From NCBI RefSeq assembly GCF_900162685.1, contig NZ_LT727826.1:1-64000 (forward strand): a stretch of 64,000 nucleotides of DNA, in the 5' to 3' direction. Below are positions 1 through 9,638 of the stretch, one piece after another (the stretch's first letter is position 1; every line of letters begins with the position of its first letter). Position numbers and translations under genes: made by a program. The stretch comes from Terribacillus halophilus (GTDB taxonomy: Bacteria > Bacillota > Bacilli > Bacillales > Amphibacillaceae). Under the pieces are notes generated by a model, which saw only the letters and a list, made by a program, of their open reading frames with translations, was not told where the DNA came from and did not search any database.

Positions 1-61
1 TTAAGCTCTTCAGCGCCGATGGTAGTTGGGTTCGCCCTGCGAGAGTAGGACGTTGCCAGGC
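1..61 (+). rRNA. rrf: 5S ribosomal RNA, 3' part only
   Basis: The first 61 bases match the conserved 3' half of Bacillus 5S rRNA, including the segments TTAAGCTCTTCAGCGCCGAT and GAGAGTAGGACGTTGCC. The 5' part lies outside the window. It shows that the window begins at the end of an rRNA operon, as in the B. subtilis region upstream of ctsR. A strong terminator follows directly. Confidence 0.95.
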
Positions 62-70
62 AAAATGAAA

Positions 71-114
71 AGCTCCCGATAAGTTAGTGACTAACTTATC
101 GGGAGCTTTTTTGT
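71..114 (+). terminator. rRNA operon terminator
   Basis: A perfect 17-bp inverted repeat (71-87 with 91-107, 3-nt loop) is followed by a run of T. This is a strong intrinsic terminator closing the rRNA operon. Confidence 0.92.
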
Positions 115-115
115 G

Positions 116-146
116 TTGCTTCCTTTATACTTCTGTAACATATACT
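116..146 (+). promoter_or_regulatory. possible promoter of the MgtC-family gene
   Basis: TTGCTT at 116-121 and TATACT at 141-146 are separated by 19 nt, a rather long but workable SigA-type spacing. It overlaps the tail of the rRNA terminator. Confidence 0.3.
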
Positions 147-199
147 CATATTTACTAGTTAAATTTCATATACTTCATAGAGGAAGAAGGGAATTTGAT

Positions 200-895
200 A
201 TGGAACATTTAATAAATGATCAATCACTAACTGTAATGATGAAAATTATAATAGCAGTGTTTCTCTCCGGGGCAATTGGTATGGAGCGAGGAATGGGAAA
301 TCACCATGCAGGTTTACGTACACATATCTTGGTTGGAGTAGGTTCCTGCCTTATGATGATTCTTTCTTTATATGGCTTTACAGCCTTTAGCGAAGAACAC
401 GGTTATGTACAATTTGATCCTGCGCGGATACCTTCTTATGTTATTAGCGGGATAGGGTTCTTGGGAGCAGGTACAATTATTGTAAATGGTTCAACAGTTA
501 AAGGGCTCACAACAGCAGCATCTGTCTGGACGGTAGCTGGACTGGGGTTAGTTATTGGAGCGGGTATGTATATGGAAGCTGTCTTTACAACTGTTCTTAT
601 TTTATTGATCTTAATCTTTCTAAATAACTTTGAGAAGATGTTTCTGGCGAATAAAAAACAGAAAGCATATCAACTAGAGATAGAATTAGATATAGATGAA
701 ACCGTCACACCAATCATGGACGTATTGGAAAGCCATCATTTAGCACTTACAAATATGAAAATGAAAAAGCAGCACGATGGCCGTAAAATGTTATATATCG
801 AGCTGGAAACACGGCAAGTATTAAACGAGATGAAACTCTTTGAAGAATTAACAAACATACCCAATATTCGCACAGTTAGTACTGCGAAAAGTTAA
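200..895 (+). CDS. MgtC/SapB-family membrane protein
   Basis: 231-residue membrane protein of the MgtC/SapB family. The N-terminal 145 or so residues form hydrophobic helices and carry the family blocks SGAIGMERG, GLRTHILVG and GIGFLGAGTI; the last 80 residues form a soluble domain resembling the ACT-like domain found in many members. The start at 200 is chosen because GAGGAAGAAGGG lies just upstream; an in-frame ATG at 113 lies inside the rRNA terminator. In other bacteria the family is linked to growth in low magnesium and to ATP-synthase control, but the substrate or partner here is unknown. It is monocistronic between two terminators. Confidence 0.85.
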   Translation: MEHLINDQSLTVMMKIIIAVFLSGAIGMERGMGNHHAGLRTHILVGVGSCLMMILSLYGFTAFSEEHGYVQFDPARIPSYVISGIGFLGAGTIIVNGSTVKGLTTAASVWTVAGLGLVIGAGMYMEAVFTTVLILLILIFLNNFEKMFLANKKQKAYQLEIELDIDETVTPIMDVLESHHLALTNMKMKKQHDGRKMLYIELETRQVLNEMKLFEELTNIPNIRTVSTAKS

Positions 896-917
896 AACCC
901 TTTTGAGGGTTTTTTTC
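894..917 (+). terminator. terminator after the MgtC-family gene
   Basis: AAAACCC (894-900) pairs with GGGTTTT (907-913) and is followed by a T run. It separates the gene from the ctsR promoter. Confidence 0.75.
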
Positions 918-950
918 TGTTATTCGAGGCTATCCTAGGAAGGAAGAGTT

Positions 951-979
951 TTGCATTCCTTCTGCAAAGCGTATATAAT
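951..979 (+). promoter_or_regulatory. SigA promoter of the ctsR-clpC operon
   Basis: TTGCAT (951-956), a 17-nt spacer and a perfect TATAAT (974-979) form a good SigA promoter. The CtsR operator begins three bases downstream, so bound CtsR would block initiation. Confidence 0.85.
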
Positions 980-981
980 AA

Positions 982-1004
982 AGTCAAAGATAGTCAAAGT
1001 CAAA
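982..1004 (+). promoter_or_regulatory. CtsR operator
   Basis: AGTCAAA at 982-988 and 992-998 are separated by GAT, which fits the CtsR heptad direct repeat (RGTCAAA-NAN-RGTCAAA). A third AGTCAAA at 998-1004 overlaps the second by one base. The position just past the -10 box supports autoregulation of the operon. Confidence 0.88.
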
Positions 1005-1022
1005 AGAAGGGAGGCGGCATGA

Positions 1023-1481
1023 GTGAGCAACATATCTGACATAATCGAAGCATACCTAAAGAACATCCTGCAATCTGCAGATGAACAGGAAGTGGAGATT
1101 AAGAGGAGTGAAGTAGCTAATCGTTTTCAGTGTGTGCCTTCCCAAATTAATTATGTCATCAAAACAAGATTCACTGTTGAAAAAGGCTATTTAGTTGAGA
1201 GTAAGCGCGGCGGCGGTGGTTATATTCGTATTATTCGGGTAAAACACCATACAGCAGCAAGTTTGATAGACGAGGTAATTGCTATGGTCCAACCGCGCGT
1301 AGCACAGCAAACAGCCAACAGTGTGATTGAAAGGCTAGCAGAAGAAAAGATCCTGACAGAGCGAGAAGCGAAGATTATGTTAAGAGCAACAAGCCGGGAT
1401 ACATTAGCCTTTCCGTTACCGCTTCGCGATGAGGTCAGGTCTCGTATCTTGGTATCAATGCTGACTGCTATTAAGTATTAG
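1023..1481 (+). CDS. ctsR: CtsR, heat-shock repressor of clp genes
   Basis: 152-residue transcriptional repressor of class III heat-shock genes, starting MSNISDIIEAYLK as in Bacillus CtsR. The N-terminal winged-helix DNA-binding domain contains the glycine-rich wing KRGGGGYIRI around residues 61-70; the C-terminal part (residues 85-152) is the dimerisation domain targeted by McsB and ClpC. The start is GTG at 1023, 8 nt after AAGGGAGG; the ATG at 1019 is out of frame and closes quickly. First gene of ctsR-mcsA-mcsB-clpC, with its own operator just upstream, so negative autoregulation is expected. Confidence 0.96.
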   Translation: MSNISDIIEAYLKNILQSADEQEVEIKRSEVANRFQCVPSQINYVIKTRFTVEKGYLVESKRGGGGYIRIIRVKHHTAASLIDEVIAMVQPRVAQQTANSVIERLAEEKILTEREAKIMLRATSRDTLAFPLPLRDEVRSRILVSMLTAIKY

Positions 1482-1502
1482 TCAGATAAGGAGGACGTCT
1501 TG

Positions 1503-2033
1503 ATGGAGTGCCAAGAATGTCATATAAGACCTGCAACCTTGCATTTGACAAATGTCATTAACGGTCAGAAAACGGAGATGCACGTATGTGAACAATGTGC
1601 AAAAGAGAATGGATATGTATCGTATGGTCAAGAAGGGTATTCTTTGCATAACCTATTATCCGGCCTATTTCATATGAATCCTTCTTCTATCCAAGATCAT
1701 AAACAGTTCTCCCAATCGTCAACAGCTCTTGCTTGTCCGAAATGTGGGCTGAGTTATCATGAGTTCACTCGTGTAGGAAAGTTTGGATGTGCTTCCTGCT
1801 ATGAAACTTTCGAAGATAACTTAAATCCAATATTTCGGCGTGTACACAGCGGAAACACAAAGCATGAAGGCAAGATACCAAAGCGAATGGGAAGCGGTAT
1901 CGAGAAAAAGCGTAAGATTGCAGCTTACCGGGAATCCATGCAGGAGTACATTCAAGCGGAGGAATTTGAGAAGGCAGCAGAAATCCGCGATAAGATTCGT
2001 CTCCTGGAACAGCAAGAAGAGGAGGAGAGCTGA
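1503..2033 (+). CDS. mcsA: McsA, zinc-binding activator of the McsB arginine kinase
   Basis: 176-residue protein with two paired Cys motifs, CQEC...CEQC near the N-terminus and CPKC...CASC around residues 80-100, which bind metal in the family. The C-terminus (about 135-172) is a UVR domain ([18 protein letters not shown]). McsA activates McsB and links it to CtsR and ClpC. ATG at 1503 is preferred over the adjacent TTG at 1500 because it lies 8 nt after AAGGAGG. Its stop codon shares one base with the mcsB start, suggesting translational coupling. Confidence 0.94.
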   Translation: MECQECHIRPATLHLTNVINGQKTEMHVCEQCAKENGYVSYGQEGYSLHNLLSGLFHMNPSSIQDHKQFSQSSTALACPKCGLSYHEFTRVGKFGCASCYETFEDNLNPIFRRVHSGNTKHEGKIPKRMGSGIEKKRKIAAYRESMQEYIQAEEFEKAAEIRDKIRLLEQQEEEES

Positions 2034-3100
2034 TGTCACTTGAGAACTTTATGAGTGATGCAATTAGTCCGTGGATGAAAGAAAATGGACCTGACTGCGA
2101 TATTGTCATGAGCAGCCGAATCCGTCTTGCTCGTAATTTCGAGAACCGTTCCTTTCCACTCATTGCAAAAGCAGAGGAGTTAGACGATGTACTTGAGTTC
2201 TTTCAGGAGAATTATCAAGATACTGCTTTTGACCAACAGGGAGCGCTGCAGTTCATTCGTATAGCAGACCTCTCTCCAATAGAAAAGAAAGTACTTGTCG
2301 AAAAACATCTGATTAGTCCGCATTTAACAGAACATGCGGAAGAGGCAGGAGTTTTGCTTTCTGAAAGCGAACAAGTCTCTATTATGGTAAATGAGGAAGA
2401 TCATCTGCGTATTCAGCTGTACTTGCCAGGCTTTCAACTGCAAAAAACATTAAATGAAGCATTTAAAGTTGATGATTGGCTTGAGCAGAAAATAACCTAC
2501 GCTTTCGATGAAGAAAGAGGTTACCTGACTACCTGTCCAACAAACGTTGGGACGGGGCTGAGAGCTTCGGTTATGATGCATCTGCCTGCTCTTACGATGA
2601 CGCACCAAATGAACCGCTTGACCCCAGCTATTAATCAGCTTGGTTTAGTCGTTCGCGGTATCTATGGGGAAGGAAGCGAAGCACAAGGTAATATCTATCA
2701 GATTTCTAACCAGATTACGCTAGGCAAATCAGAACAAGATATAGTAGAAGATTTGGAAAGTGTGGTAAGTCAGCTGATTGAACAAGAGCGGCAGGCACGC
2801 GAGACATTAACCGAGGAATTGAGCATTCAGCTGGAGGATCGTATCTTCCGTTCCTATGGTACATTGCGGTACAGCCGGATTATTGAATCCAAAGAAGCTG
2901 CAACGTGTCTATCGGATGTTAGACTAGGTATCGATCTTGGGTATATAGAAGATATGCCGCAATCTATACTTAATGAATTAATGGTTTTAATTCAGCCAGG
3001 CTTCCTGCAGCGCTATGCGAAGAGAAGCTTGTCTGGCAGAGAAAGAGATGTATTACGTGCATCCCTTATTAGGGAAAGAATGCATTTAGAAAATAACTGA
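2033..3100 (+). CDS. mcsB: McsB, protein arginine kinase
   Basis: 355-residue phosphagen-kinase-fold enzyme that phosphorylates arginine residues on proteins, marking them for ClpC-ClpP. Visible family signatures are SSRIRLARN near residue 26, the catalytic-cysteine segment [12 protein letters not shown] near 168-179, and the C-terminal RDVLRA, which fits the RDxxRA phosphoarginine-sensing motif. Length matches Bacillus McsB. It overlaps mcsA by one base and is followed by clpC after 22 nt, so the whole arginine phosphorylation and degradation pathway is in one operon. CtsR release under heat stress should induce it. Confidence 0.96.
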   Translation: MSLENFMSDAISPWMKENGPDCDIVMSSRIRLARNFENRSFPLIAKAEELDDVLEFFQENYQDTAFDQQGALQFIRIADLSPIEKKVLVEKHLISPHLTEHAEEAGVLLSESEQVSIMVNEEDHLRIQLYLPGFQLQKTLNEAFKVDDWLEQKITYAFDEERGYLTTCPTNVGTGLRASVMMHLPALTMTHQMNRLTPAINQLGLVVRGIYGEGSEAQGNIYQISNQITLGKSEQDIVEDLESVVSQLIEQERQARETLTEELSIQLEDRIFRSYGTLRYSRIIESKEAATCLSDVRLGIDLGYIEDMPQSILNELMVLIQPGFLQRYAKRSLSGRERDVLRASLIRERMHLENN

Positions 3101-3122
3101 GTGACCAAGGAGGAAATTTCCT

Positions 3123-5552
3123 ATGATGTTTGGACGCTTCACTGAAAGAGCACAGAAAGTCCTTGCGCTGGCACAGGAAGAAGCAGTGCGCCTAGGGCAT
3201 AACAATATCGGGACAGAGCACATCCTACTAGGACTAGTAAGCGAAGGCGAAGGAATCGCTGCTAAGGCACTGTCTACATTAGGATTAGAAACAGAACGTA
3301 TCCAAGAAGAGGTAGAGCAGTTGATTGGCCGAGGCCAGAAGATCACTGGTACACCTTATTACACGCCGCGGGCAAAGAAAGTAATTGAGCTTTCTTTAGA
3401 TGAGGCAAGAAAACTAGGACATTCCTATGTCGGCACTGAACATATCCTCCTCGGCTTAATTCGTGAGGGTGAGGGTGTTGCTGCTCGTGTGCTGAATAAC
3501 CTAGGTGTCAGCTTGAATAAAGCCCGTCAGCAAGTGCTGCAGCTTTTAGGCAGTAATGAATCTTCTGCTGGCAAACAGCGCGGTGGTCAGTCTGCCAGAG
3601 CGAATACACCTACACTTGATTCTTTGGCACGAGACCTTACTGCTATTGCGAAAGAAGGCAATATCGATCCGGTCATCGGTCGTGAAAAAGAAATTGAGCG
3701 TGTCATCCAAGTTCTTAGCCGCCGAACAAAAAATAACCCTGTTTTAATCGGGGAGCCGGGTGTCGGTAAAACGGCTGTTGCTGAAGGGCTGGCGCAGCAG
3801 ATTATTAATAATGAAATACCAGAGATTCTTCGTGACAAGCGCGTGATGACGCTTGATATGGGTACGGTTGTAGCCGGTACAAAATATCGCGGGGAATTCG
3901 AGGATCGTTTGAAGAAAGTAATGGAGGAGATTCGCCAAGCGGGGAATATTATCCTCTTTATTGATGAACTGCATACATTAATCGGAGCAGGCGGAGCGGA
4001 AGGAGCAATAGATGCTTCTAATATCCTGAAGCCTTCCTTGGCACGCGGAGAATTGCAGTGCATCGGTGCCACTACATTGGATGAATACCGAAAATATATT
4101 GAGAAGGATGCTGCGTTGGAAAGACGTTTTCAGCCAATCCAAGTTGATGAGCCATCTGTAGAAGAATCCATCCAGATTCTAACGGGTTTGCGCGATCGCT
4201 ATGAAGCGCATCACCGCGTGACGATTACAGATGAGGCCATTCGAGCAGCGGCGGAATTCTCCGATCGTTATATTACGGATCGTTTCCTGCCGGATAAAGC
4301 AATTGACTTAATTGATGAGGCGGGTTCGAAAGTACGTCTTCGTTCTTATACAGCTCCGCCGAATTTGAAAGAGCTTGAGCAGAAATTAGAAGAAGTTCGC
4401 AAAGAGAAAGATGCAGCTGTACAAAGCCAGGAATTTGAGAAAGCGGCTTCCTTGCGTGATACCGAGCAGCGTCTGCGCGATCAGCTGGATCAGACGAAGG
4501 ATCAGTGGAAAGAAAAGCAAGGACAGGAAAGCAGTGAGGTCACAGTTGAAGATATCGCTTCTGTTGTGTCTATCTGGACAGGTGTACCTGTTGCTAGACT
4601 GACGAAGGATGAATCAGAGCGGCTGCTTAATATGGAACAAACACTGCATGGACGTGTAATCGGCCAGGAAGAAGCTGTGCTTGCAATTTCCAAAGCAATT
4701 CGCCGTGCAAGAGCTGGTCTGAAAGATCCGAAGCGTCCAATCGGTTCCTTTATCTTCCTTGGACCAACAGGTGTCGGGAAAACAGAATTGGCACGTGCGC
4801 TGGCAGATACGATGTTTGGTGATGAAGATGCAATGATTCGTATCGACATGTCTGAGTATATGGAGCGTCATTCCACTGCACGTTTGGTTGGTTCTCCTCC
4901 GGGCTATGTAGGCTATGAGGAAGGCGGACAGCTTACAGAGAAGGTACGCCGTAAACCTTATTCTGTTGTGCTGCTTGATGAAGTTGAAAAAGCACACCCG
5001 GAAGTATTCAATATCCTGCTTCAAGTGTTGGAAGATGGCCGATTGACTGATTCCAAAGGGCGTCTGGTAGATTTCCGTAATACGGTATTGATCATGACAT
5101 CCAACGTTGGTGCAAGTGAATTGAAACGCAGCAGATCACTTGGATTCGCAATGGATGAAGCGGATCAGAACTTCAAAGATATGAAAGCCAAAGTTACAGA
5201 GGAATTGAAAAAGGCTTTCCGTCCAGAGTTCCTTAACCGTATTGATGAAACAATTGTGTTCCATCCGCTTGAGAAGAAACACATGAAGAGTATTGTGACA
5301 TTGATGACTGAACAGCTTAAAAAACGTCTTGCACAGCAGGAGATTGAGTTCACACTCACAGATGCTGTTATTGAGAAGATTGCTAATGAAGGATTTGATC
5401 CGGAATACGGTGCTAGACCGCTGCGCCGGGCAATCCAAAAGCATGTAGAGGATTTGTTATCGGAAGAATTGTTGCGTGAGAATATCAGCATGGGTCAACA
5501 AGTGAATATTGATGTAGATAAAGACGGTAAGTATGTCGTAACAGGCAAATAG
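3123..5552 (+). CDS. clpC: ClpC, AAA+ unfoldase of the ClpCP protease
   Basis: 809-residue Hsp100 ATPase. Two Clp-N repeats fill about residues 5-145; the first AAA+ module has Walker A GEPGVGKT (near 210) and Walker B ILFIDE; a middle coiled-coil with a UVR-like stretch lies around 410-475; the second AAA+ module has Walker A GPTGVGKT (near 545) and Walker B VVLLDE. It unfolds phosphoarginine-marked proteins and, with adaptors such as MecA or McsB, feeds ClpP. AAGGAGG lies upstream of the ATGATG start. Last gene of the operon, with a terminator 6 nt after the stop codon. Confidence 0.97.
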   Translation: MMFGRFTERAQKVLALAQEEAVRLGHNNIGTEHILLGLVSEGEGIAAKALSTLGLETERIQEEVEQLIGRGQKITGTPYYTPRAKKVIELSLDEARKLGHSYVGTEHILLGLIREGEGVAARVLNNLGVSLNKARQQVLQLLGSNESSAGKQRGGQSARANTPTLDSLARDLTAIAKEGNIDPVIGREKEIERVIQVLSRRTKNNPVLIGEPGVGKTAVAEGLAQQIINNEIPEILRDKRVMTLDMGTVVAGTKYRGEFEDRLKKVMEEIRQAGNIILFIDELHTLIGAGGAEGAIDASNILKPSLARGELQCIGATTLDEYRKYIEKDAALERRFQPIQVDEPSVEESIQILTGLRDRYEAHHRVTITDEAIRAAAEFSDRYITDRFLPDKAIDLIDEAGSKVRLRSYTAPPNLKELEQKLEEVRKEKDAAVQSQEFEKAASLRDTEQRLRDQLDQTKDQWKEKQGQESSEVTVEDIASVVSIWTGVPVARLTKDESERLLNMEQTLHGRVIGQEEAVLAISKAIRRARAGLKDPKRPIGSFIFLGPTGVGKTELARALADTMFGDEDAMIRIDMSEYMERHSTARLVGSPPGYVGYEEGGQLTEKVRRKPYSVVLLDEVEKAHPEVFNILLQVLEDGRLTDSKGRLVDFRNTVLIMTSNVGASELKRSRSLGFAMDEADQNFKDMKAKVTEELKKAFRPEFLNRIDETIVFHPLEKKHMKSIVTLMTEQLKKRLAQQEIEFTLTDAVIEKIANEGFDPEYGARPLRRAIQKHVEDLLSEELLRENISMGQQVNIDVDKDGKYVVTGK

Positions 5553-5557
5553 TGAAT

Positions 5558-5586
5558 AGGGAGGTGTATTTCGCCTCCCTTTTTTA
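5558..5586 (+). terminator. terminator of the ctsR-clpC operon
   Basis: AGGGAGGTG (5558-5566) pairs with CGCCTCCCT (5572-5580) and is followed by six T. Intrinsic terminator directly after clpC. Confidence 0.9.
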
Positions 5587-5591
5587 CTTTA

Positions 5592-5619
5592 TTGTGTAAT
5601 TTTTTCTATACTATATAAT
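5592..5619 (+). promoter_or_regulatory. probable promoter of radA
   Basis: TTGTGT (5592-5597), a 16-nt spacer and a perfect TATAAT (5614-5619) lie just after the clpC terminator. The -35 element is only fair. Confidence 0.45.
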
Positions 5620-5690
5620 TTGATTGATATATTTCTGTAACTTTTGTGCCGTAATTATCGTATAAAATGATGAAGAAGGATTTGATAGGC

Positions 5691-7067
5691 TTGGCAAAAC
5701 GGAAGACAAAGTATGTATGTCAGGAATGTGGATATGAATCTGCAAAATGGATGGGTAAATGTCCGAGTTGCGGTAATTGGAACACATTTACCGAGGAAGT
5801 TGTAGCACCAGCTGGCAATGGCGCATTTCGTCATTCCACAGCATCAACTACAGCGGCAAAGCCGCAATCAATTACAGCAATTCATTCCGAAAAGGAACCG
5901 CGAGTTACGACAAACCTACCGGAATTTAACAGAGTACTTGGAGGCGGAATTGTACCGGGGTCACTTGTATTAGTTGGGGGAGATCCTGGTATTGGTAAGT
6001 CTACTTTGCTTTTGCAAGTAAGTGCGCAGCTTGCGGAGAAGGAATTGCCTGTACTGTATATATCGGGTGAGGAATCTGCTCGCCAGACGAAATTACGGGC
6101 CGATCGACTTGGTGTGAAGGCGGATGAGCTGTACGTTCTGTCTGAGACAAACCTTCAGGATATCGTTCGGCATATTGAGGAGATAAAGCCTGCTTTCGTT
6201 GTTGTCGATTCTATTCAAACGGTGTATCGAGAAGAAGTGACAAGTGCACCGGGCAGTGTATCTCAAGTGCGGGAATCAACAAGTGAGCTGATGCGCGTTG
6301 CGAAAACGAATGGCATTCCAATTTTTCTTGTAGGCCATGTAACCAAAGAAGGAGCCATTGCTGGTCCGAGACTGCTAGAACATATGGTAGATGCAGTACT
6401 TTACTTCGAAGGAGAGCGTCACCATACATTCCGGATATTGCGCAGTGTAAAAAACAGGTTTGGAAGTACGAATGAAATGGGTATCTTCGAGATGAAAGAA
6501 GAGGGCCTGCGTGAAGTCACCAATCCTTCTGAGATCTTCCTAGAAGAGCGTTCACAGGGAGCAGCAGGTTCTACAGTTGTCGCCTCGATGGAAGGAACAC
6601 GCCCTGTCCTTGTTGAGATTCAGGCGCTCATCTCACCAACTAGTTTTGGTAACCCTCGCCGAATGGCTACTGGTACCGATCATAACCGCGTTCCCTTGTT
6701 AATGGCAGTGCTGGAGAAGCGGGTTGGTCTTATGCTTCAAAATCAAGATGCTTATGTGAAAGTTGCCGGCGGAATGCGTTTGGATGAACCAGCTATTGAT
6801 TTAGCTGTAGCGGCAAGTATTGCATCCAGTTTTAAGGACAAGCCAACCAAGCCAGATGATGTGCTTATTGGAGAAGTAGGTTTGACTGGTGAGGTAAGAC
6901 GTGTTTCCCGAATTGAACAGCGTGTGCAAGAAGCGGCTAAGCTGGGGTTCAAGCGTGCCATTGTTCCAAAGAAAAATTTGGACGGCTGGACAACTCCTTC
7001 AGGGATTAAAGTTGTCGGTGTGAACTCTGTGAGTGAAGCATTGCGGATTGCACTAGGAGAGGATTAA
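5691..7067 (+). CDS. radA: RadA, DNA repair and recombination ATPase
   Basis: 458 residues from the TTG at 5691, the same length as B. subtilis RadA. An N-terminal zinc finger (CQEC...CPSC, residues 10-30) precedes a RecA-like core with Walker [11 protein letters not shown] (near 95), the RadA motif KNRFGSTNE (near 255), and a C-terminal Lon-protease-like domain. RadA drives branch migration during homologous recombination. The TTG start is preferred over ATG at 5667 because AAGAAGGA lies 9-10 nt before it and the protein then begins [17 protein letters not shown], aligning with known RadA. The gene normally downstream, disA, is absent. Confidence 0.95.
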   Translation: MAKRKTKYVCQECGYESAKWMGKCPSCGNWNTFTEEVVAPAGNGAFRHSTASTTAAKPQSITAIHSEKEPRVTTNLPEFNRVLGGGIVPGSLVLVGGDPGIGKSTLLLQVSAQLAEKELPVLYISGEESARQTKLRADRLGVKADELYVLSETNLQDIVRHIEEIKPAFVVVDSIQTVYREEVTSAPGSVSQVRESTSELMRVAKTNGIPIFLVGHVTKEGAIAGPRLLEHMVDAVLYFEGERHHTFRILRSVKNRFGSTNEMGIFEMKEEGLREVTNPSEIFLEERSQGAAGSTVVASMEGTRPVLVEIQALISPTSFGNPRRMATGTDHNRVPLLMAVLEKRVGLMLQNQDAYVKVAGGMRLDEPAIDLAVAASIASSFKDKPTKPDDVLIGEVGLTGEVRRVSRIEQRVQEAAKLGFKRAIVPKKNLDGWTTPSGIKVVGVNSVSEALRIALGED

Positions 7068-7091
7068 CCTCTCCTGATTCTGGAATATTTT

Positions 7092-7121
7092 TTGACACAA
7101 ACTCTATAACTATGCTACTAT
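7092..7121 (+). promoter_or_regulatory. extended -10 promoter of yacL
   Basis: Perfect TTGACA (7092-7097), an 18-nt spacer and TACTAT (7116-7121) preceded by TGC, an extended -10. It gives the downstream gene a roughly 110-nt leader. A hairpin AGGAGAGG/CCTCTCCT (7055-7075) at the end of radA may act as a weak terminator. Confidence 0.75.
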
Positions 7122-7239
7122 GTAATGTTTCCTAAATTGACGGAAAGTCTAAAACGTGCTACCGTTAAACTGCAATTATTTATTTTTACGTCTAATATTT
7201 TTTATTTCAGGTAATACTTTCTGTTAGGAGGTGACAGTA

Positions 7240-8349
7240 ATGTTAAAGCGTATCGTGCAATTATTTATTATCGTTGCAGGTGGTATGGTCGGTTTCATCT
7301 ATATCCCAAATCTTATGGATTTAGTGAACACTGCCAATATTGGTTGGCTTAATTCTCCGATCGTAGGTTTAATTGGCGGAGCTATTCTATTATTCTTATT
7401 ACTGTTCTGGGTGGTTGACTATATTGTCGGGTTCATCCACTGGGTGGAAGATTCACTCGTCAAGACACCGGCTGCTGATTTATTCTTTGGCAGCGTAGGG
7501 CTCATCATTGGGTTGGTCGTGGCATATCTGATTACTATTCCGATTCGAGGAATTAACTTTGTGCTTGTTTCGGAAGTTTTACCGCTATTCGTTACAATCT
7601 TCCTTGGCTATATTGGATTCCAAGTCGGTTTTAAACGCCGGGACGAGTTCCTCAATATGATGACTTTGCCGAAGAAAGATAGGAAGAAGGCACCGGATGA
7701 GCAAGACGAGCGGGATAATAAAGAGGCAGCAATTCAGCCTAAATCTAAACTGCTGGATACAAGTGTTATAATTGATGGGCGTATCGCTGATATTTGTGAA
7801 ACGAATTTCTTGGAAGGCACCATTGTCATCCCGCAATTTGTGCTGAATGAACTGCAGCATATTGCAGACTCATCTGATGCATTGAAGCGTAATCGCGGCC
7901 GCCGCGGATTAGACGTTTTGAATCGAATCCAGAAAGAAATGCCGGGAGTGCAAGTGGAATTTTATGAAGGTGATTTCGAGGATATCCCCGAAGTAGATTC
8001 TAAGCTGGTGAAACTGGCTAAAGTATTAAATGGCATCGTTGTAACAAATGATTTTAACTTGAATAAGGTATGTGAGTTCCAAAACGTTCCTGTATTAAAT
8101 ATTAATGACTTAGCCAATGCTGTGAAGCCGGTAGTCATTCCGGGTGAAGAACTGACTGTCCAAGTGATTAAGGATGGTAAGGAGCATAACCAGGGTGTTG
8201 CGTACTTGGATGATGGTACAATGATTGTTGTCGAAGAAGGTAAGAATTATATCGGCAAGACAATCGAAGTACTCATTACAAGTGTCTTGCAGACATCTGC
8301 AGGTCGAATGATCTTTGCGAAGCCGAAATTACTTGAAAAAGCATTGTAA
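7240..8349 (+). CDS. yacL: PIN/TRAM domain membrane protein YacL
   Basis: 369 residues. Four hydrophobic segments fill the first 130 residues; a PIN nuclease-like domain follows (about 170-290) with acidic metal-site candidates in LDTSVIIDGRIAD and TNDFNLN; the C-terminal 60 residues form a TRAM domain (VQVIKDGKEHNQGVAYLDDG) expected to bind RNA. Its function is not well defined; the domains suggest membrane-anchored RNA cleavage or binding. ATG at 7240 is chosen because GTG at 7231 overlaps the AGGAGG ribosome-binding site. In B. subtilis it lies next to disA, which is missing here. Confidence 0.93.
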   Translation: MLKRIVQLFIIVAGGMVGFIYIPNLMDLVNTANIGWLNSPIVGLIGGAILLFLLLFWVVDYIVGFIHWVEDSLVKTPAADLFFGSVGLIIGLVVAYLITIPIRGINFVLVSEVLPLFVTIFLGYIGFQVGFKRRDEFLNMMTLPKKDRKKAPDEQDERDNKEAAIQPKSKLLDTSVIIDGRIADICETNFLEGTIVIPQFVLNELQHIADSSDALKRNRGRRGLDVLNRIQKEMPGVQVEFYEGDFEDIPEVDSKLVKLAKVLNGIVVTNDFNLNKVCEFQNVPVLNINDLANAVKPVVIPGEELTVQVIKDGKEHNQGVAYLDDGTMIVVEEGKNYIGKTIEVLITSVLQTSAGRMIFAKPKLLEKAL

Positions 8350-8373
8350 AAAAGTATAACATGATAGAAGTAG

Positions 8374-8410
8374 ACAAAAGTGATAACATGGGATGTTATC
8401 GCTTTTGTTT
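8374..8410 (+). terminator. hairpin between yacL and ispD
   Basis: A 16-bp stem (8374-8389 with 8393-8408, one G:U pair, loop GGG) ends in TTTTGTTT. It is likely an intrinsic terminator after yacL, although the T run is interrupted. Confidence 0.7.
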
Positions 8411-8441
8411 GGATTCGACATAATATAAGGCGGTAAAGTAG

Positions 8442-9119
8442 ATGCATTATCAAGCTATCGTGTTAGCTGCCGGGCAAGGAAAACGCATGCAGGCAGGCCA
8501 CAATAAACAATTCCTCACAATCGGGCAAAAGCCGCTCATTGTGCATACGCTGACGGTTTTCGACAAGGATCCTTGGTGTGAATCAATTACACTTGTTGTC
8601 AGTAAAGCTGATCAGGAGTTGATGGCAGAGGTTCTCACATCCCAGCGCTGGGCCACATCTATCAATATGGCTGATGGCGGAAGTGAGCGCCAAGAGAGTG
8701 TCCTAATGGGACTGGAAGCTTTGCCTAAAAATGATGGGATGGTTTTCATACACGATGGTGCGCGTCCGTTTGTAACGGTTGAAAGGCTGCACGCACTTGC
8801 TGAGGCTTGCCAGCAGCATCAAGCTGCTTTGCTGGCAGTACCTGTAACGGATACAATCAAAGTTCGACGAGGAAATCGCCTGGAGACGATGGACCGTGAG
8901 TTATTGTGGGCCGCACAGACACCGCAAGCCTTTGATTATCAATTGATCTATGATGCCCATGTAACAGCAAAAGCAGATGGAGTACTTGGAACAGATGATG
9001 CTTCACTGGTAGAGCGTCTCGAACGCGATGTATTCATCATAGAAGGCAGCTATGATAATATAAAGCTGACAACGCCAGAAGATTTATATAAAGCAGAAGC
9101 TTACTTAAACGGCAAATAA
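8442..9119 (+). CDS. ispD: IspD, 2-C-methyl-D-erythritol 4-phosphate cytidylyltransferase
   Basis: 225 residues, typical for the family. It joins CTP to methylerythritol phosphate, the third step of the non-mevalonate isoprenoid pathway. The nucleotide-binding start VLAAGQGKRM (residues 6-15), the KQFL segment that follows, VFIHDGARPF (near 103) and the C-terminal GTDDASLVE are all family hallmarks. The ribosome-binding site, AAGGCGG, is imperfect. It is followed after 15 nt by ispF, which acts two steps later in the same pathway. Confidence 0.96.
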   Translation: MHYQAIVLAAGQGKRMQAGHNKQFLTIGQKPLIVHTLTVFDKDPWCESITLVVSKADQELMAEVLTSQRWATSINMADGGSERQESVLMGLEALPKNDGMVFIHDGARPFVTVERLHALAEACQQHQAALLAVPVTDTIKVRRGNRLETMDRELLWAAQTPQAFDYQLIYDAHVTAKADGVLGTDDASLVERLERDVFIIEGSYDNIKLTTPEDLYKAEAYLNGK

Positions 9120-9134
9120 AGCGAGGGTCACATA

Positions 9135-9611
9135 ATGTTTCGAATAGGACAAGGATTTGATGTACATGCATTTGCAGAAGACAGACCGTGCATTATCGGC
9201 GGTATCACCATTCCGTACGAATTAGGACTGCTTGGCCATTCAGATGCAGATGTACTATTACATACAATAGCAGATGCGTGCCTAGGTGCATTGGCGCTAG
9301 GTGATATCGGCAAACATTTCCCGGACACGGATCCGGCTTTCAAAGATGCAGATTCTGAAGTATTGCTGCGACATGTTTGGCAGCTTGTAAAAGAGAAAGG
9401 GTTCAAACTGGGGAACCTGGATTGCACAGTGATTGCACAGGCCCCGAAAATGGCGCCGTACATCGACCAGATTCGTGAAAATGTAGCAAACATGCTTGAA
9501 GCAGAGCCTGATCAAATTAATGTGAAAGCAACAACAACAGAAAAACTAGGATTTACTGGCCGCAAGGAAGGAATCGCCGCGCAAGCTGTTGTCCTTCTTC
9601 AGCAAGCCTAA
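9135..9611 (+). CDS. ispF: IspF, 2-C-methyl-D-erythritol 2,4-cyclodiphosphate synthase
   Basis: 158 residues, the normal family length. IspF forms the cyclic diphosphate intermediate of the MEP pathway as a trimer. The metal-binding motif GFDVHAF (residues 6-12), the signature [18 protein letters not shown] region (about 34-52) and the C-terminal [11 protein letters not shown] are visible. It lies between ispD and gltX on the same strand with short gaps, so it is probably cotranscribed with both. Confidence 0.96.
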   Translation: MFRIGQGFDVHAFAEDRPCIIGGITIPYELGLLGHSDADVLLHTIADACLGALALGDIGKHFPDTDPAFKDADSEVLLRHVWQLVKEKGFKLGNLDCTVIAQAPKMAPYIDQIRENVANMLEAEPDQINVKATTTEKLGFTGRKEGIAAQAVVLLQQA

Positions 9612-9638
9612 CTTAAAACAAAAAAGGGAGTAATTCTT

